Assembly (NCBI GenBank): GCA_951394045.1
Contig: OX595996.1
Coordinates: 1,054,001-1,118,000, forward strand
Source: Nitzschia sp. DOCU1
Taxonomy: Eukaryota; Bacillariophyta; Bacillariophyceae; Bacillariales; Bacillariaceae
Direction of reading: 5' to 3'
DNA length: 64,000 nt
Shown here: in pieces, positions 63,317 through 64,000 of the stretch
Position numbering within the stretch: position 1 is the stretch's first letter
How the letters are laid out: each line of letters opens with the position of its first letter
The notes under the pieces: generated by a model
What the model saw: the letters and a program-made list of their open reading frames with translations, nothing else
What the model was told of the DNA's origin: nothing
Database searches by the model: none
Program-made: the position numbers and the translations under genes

Positions 63317-63887
63317 CGTTTTGCTTAGTTTTCGTAGTTGCTGCCTTGTAGATACGTTGCTTCGGCTCAATCAAACAACAGCCTTGTTGGATACTTTTCT
63401 TTCAGTCACAGCTAATTTGTCTTTGGGTGATGTGGGTCAATAGTGGCACTTTCGGAATGCATCCTACGTTTCAAACTTTTAGTCGCCCTCATCTCGAGGC
63501 ATCATTGTGATGCAAATATTTTCCCTCCGGCACTTTATTGCGATAGAGCCGCCGATACACGCTACTGTAGAGCTGCGAATCAGCGCCGATCAATCTGACC
63601 AGAACTGATAGCAAACGATTCATTCGATTCAACCAATTGCAGAAATATCCCGCCAAAAAGAAAATCGAAGATTGCATTCGATTCGATTCGATGATTATTC
63701 GATCCTTTGCGCGAAGAATGCCCGGAAACGATGCTGTGTCCGTGCACAAAGTGAAAGCAGCGTCTTGAACGCAGATTCAGAGCCGAGCCATTTGTTCAGC
63801 AAAGGGTTGGCTGACCTCTTGCCACACTTTATTTTGTCGCAGCTTTGAGCAGCCTCGCTTCCAATTCACTCTACGCCCGCCACCGTC
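63317..63887. other. divergent intergenic region
   Basis: About 570 bp between divergent starts. It has repeated ATTCGATTCGAT words at about 63677-63700. No gene seen. Confidence 0.5.
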
Positions 63888-64000
63888 ATGAGTAGCACTT
63901 CGTCGTCGGCTTCACCTGCCAAAGGCGCGGCCGCCACATCGGATGGTGAGAGTCTCTGGGTCACTTTGGGTGGCTTGGCTTTGGGTGTGGGAGGCTTCAT
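63888..64000 (+). CDS. start of a gene cut by the window edge
   Basis: Open frame from ATG 63888 to the end: 37 residues, a Ser/Ala-rich start (MSSTSSSASPAKGAAATSDG) followed by WVTLGGLALGVGGF, possibly the start of a membrane segment. Too short to identify. Confidence 0.55.
   Translation, partial: MSSTSSSASPAKGAAATSDGESLWVTLGGLALGVGGF

Overview
This is nuclear DNA from a photosynthetic stramenopile, most likely a diatom and probably a pennate one. Genes are dense, with none or a few short GT-AG introns (about 60-115 bp). Several proteins begin with a signal peptide ending in an ASAF-like motif (SCQAF, VAAF, SNAF, DSF, VSAF), the bipartite plastid presequence of secondary red plastids. The gene set also fits: glucokinase, an EDR2-like PX protein, a cyclophilin, LARP, an RFC subunit and a P450. 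The species cannot be named from the sequence alone.

Layout. 1-14 kb: a PDZ+HEAT protein (5' end outside the window), an LRR protein, a three-exon glucokinase with a C-terminal hydrophobic tail, an LTO1/Yae1-like protein divergent from an FBXO22-like FIST protein, a large disordered protein, and an RBR ubiquitin ligase. 14.6-23 kb: a six-exon cyclophilin, a La-related protein, a plastid WD40-like protein and the RFC5-type clamp-loader subunit. 23.8-35.7 kb: a 1,505-residue divergent ABC half-transporter with a proline-rich N-terminus, a candidate terminal-inverted-repeat element, a ubiquitin-specific protease, an acidic protein and a 2H phosphoesterase-like protein. 35.7-41.5 kb: a local duplication cluster with one full-length P450, two broken P450 remnants and two copies of a small secreted Cys-rich protein, one carrying an exact in-frame 351-bp deletion. 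42-52 kb: EDR2-like PX/DUF1336 protein, plastid membrane protein, unknown protein, FAD dehydrogenase, PPR protein and a plastid-targeted unknown.

52-61.4 kb is accessory. A diverged tandem array of roughly 200-bp units with hairpin arms was split by a complete Ty3/gypsy LTR retrotransposon: 5,039 bp, two 183-bp LTRs that read the same, and a TGAGT target duplication. Its gag-pol frame runs uninterrupted by frameshifts for 4.6 kb but contains four in-frame TGA codons before the terminal TGA. Next comes poorly explained DNA and an 823-bp non-autonomous element with roughly 40-bp terminal inverted repeats flanked by TA. The window ends with a coiled-coil protein, a MAPEG-family membrane protein and the first 37 codons of another gene.

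The genes do not form one pathway; this is an ordinary eukaryotic gene neighbourhood. The strongest unusual signals are the TGA-interrupted young retroelement, the hairpin repeat array, the P450/secreted-protein duplication cluster and the two terminal-inverted-repeat elements.
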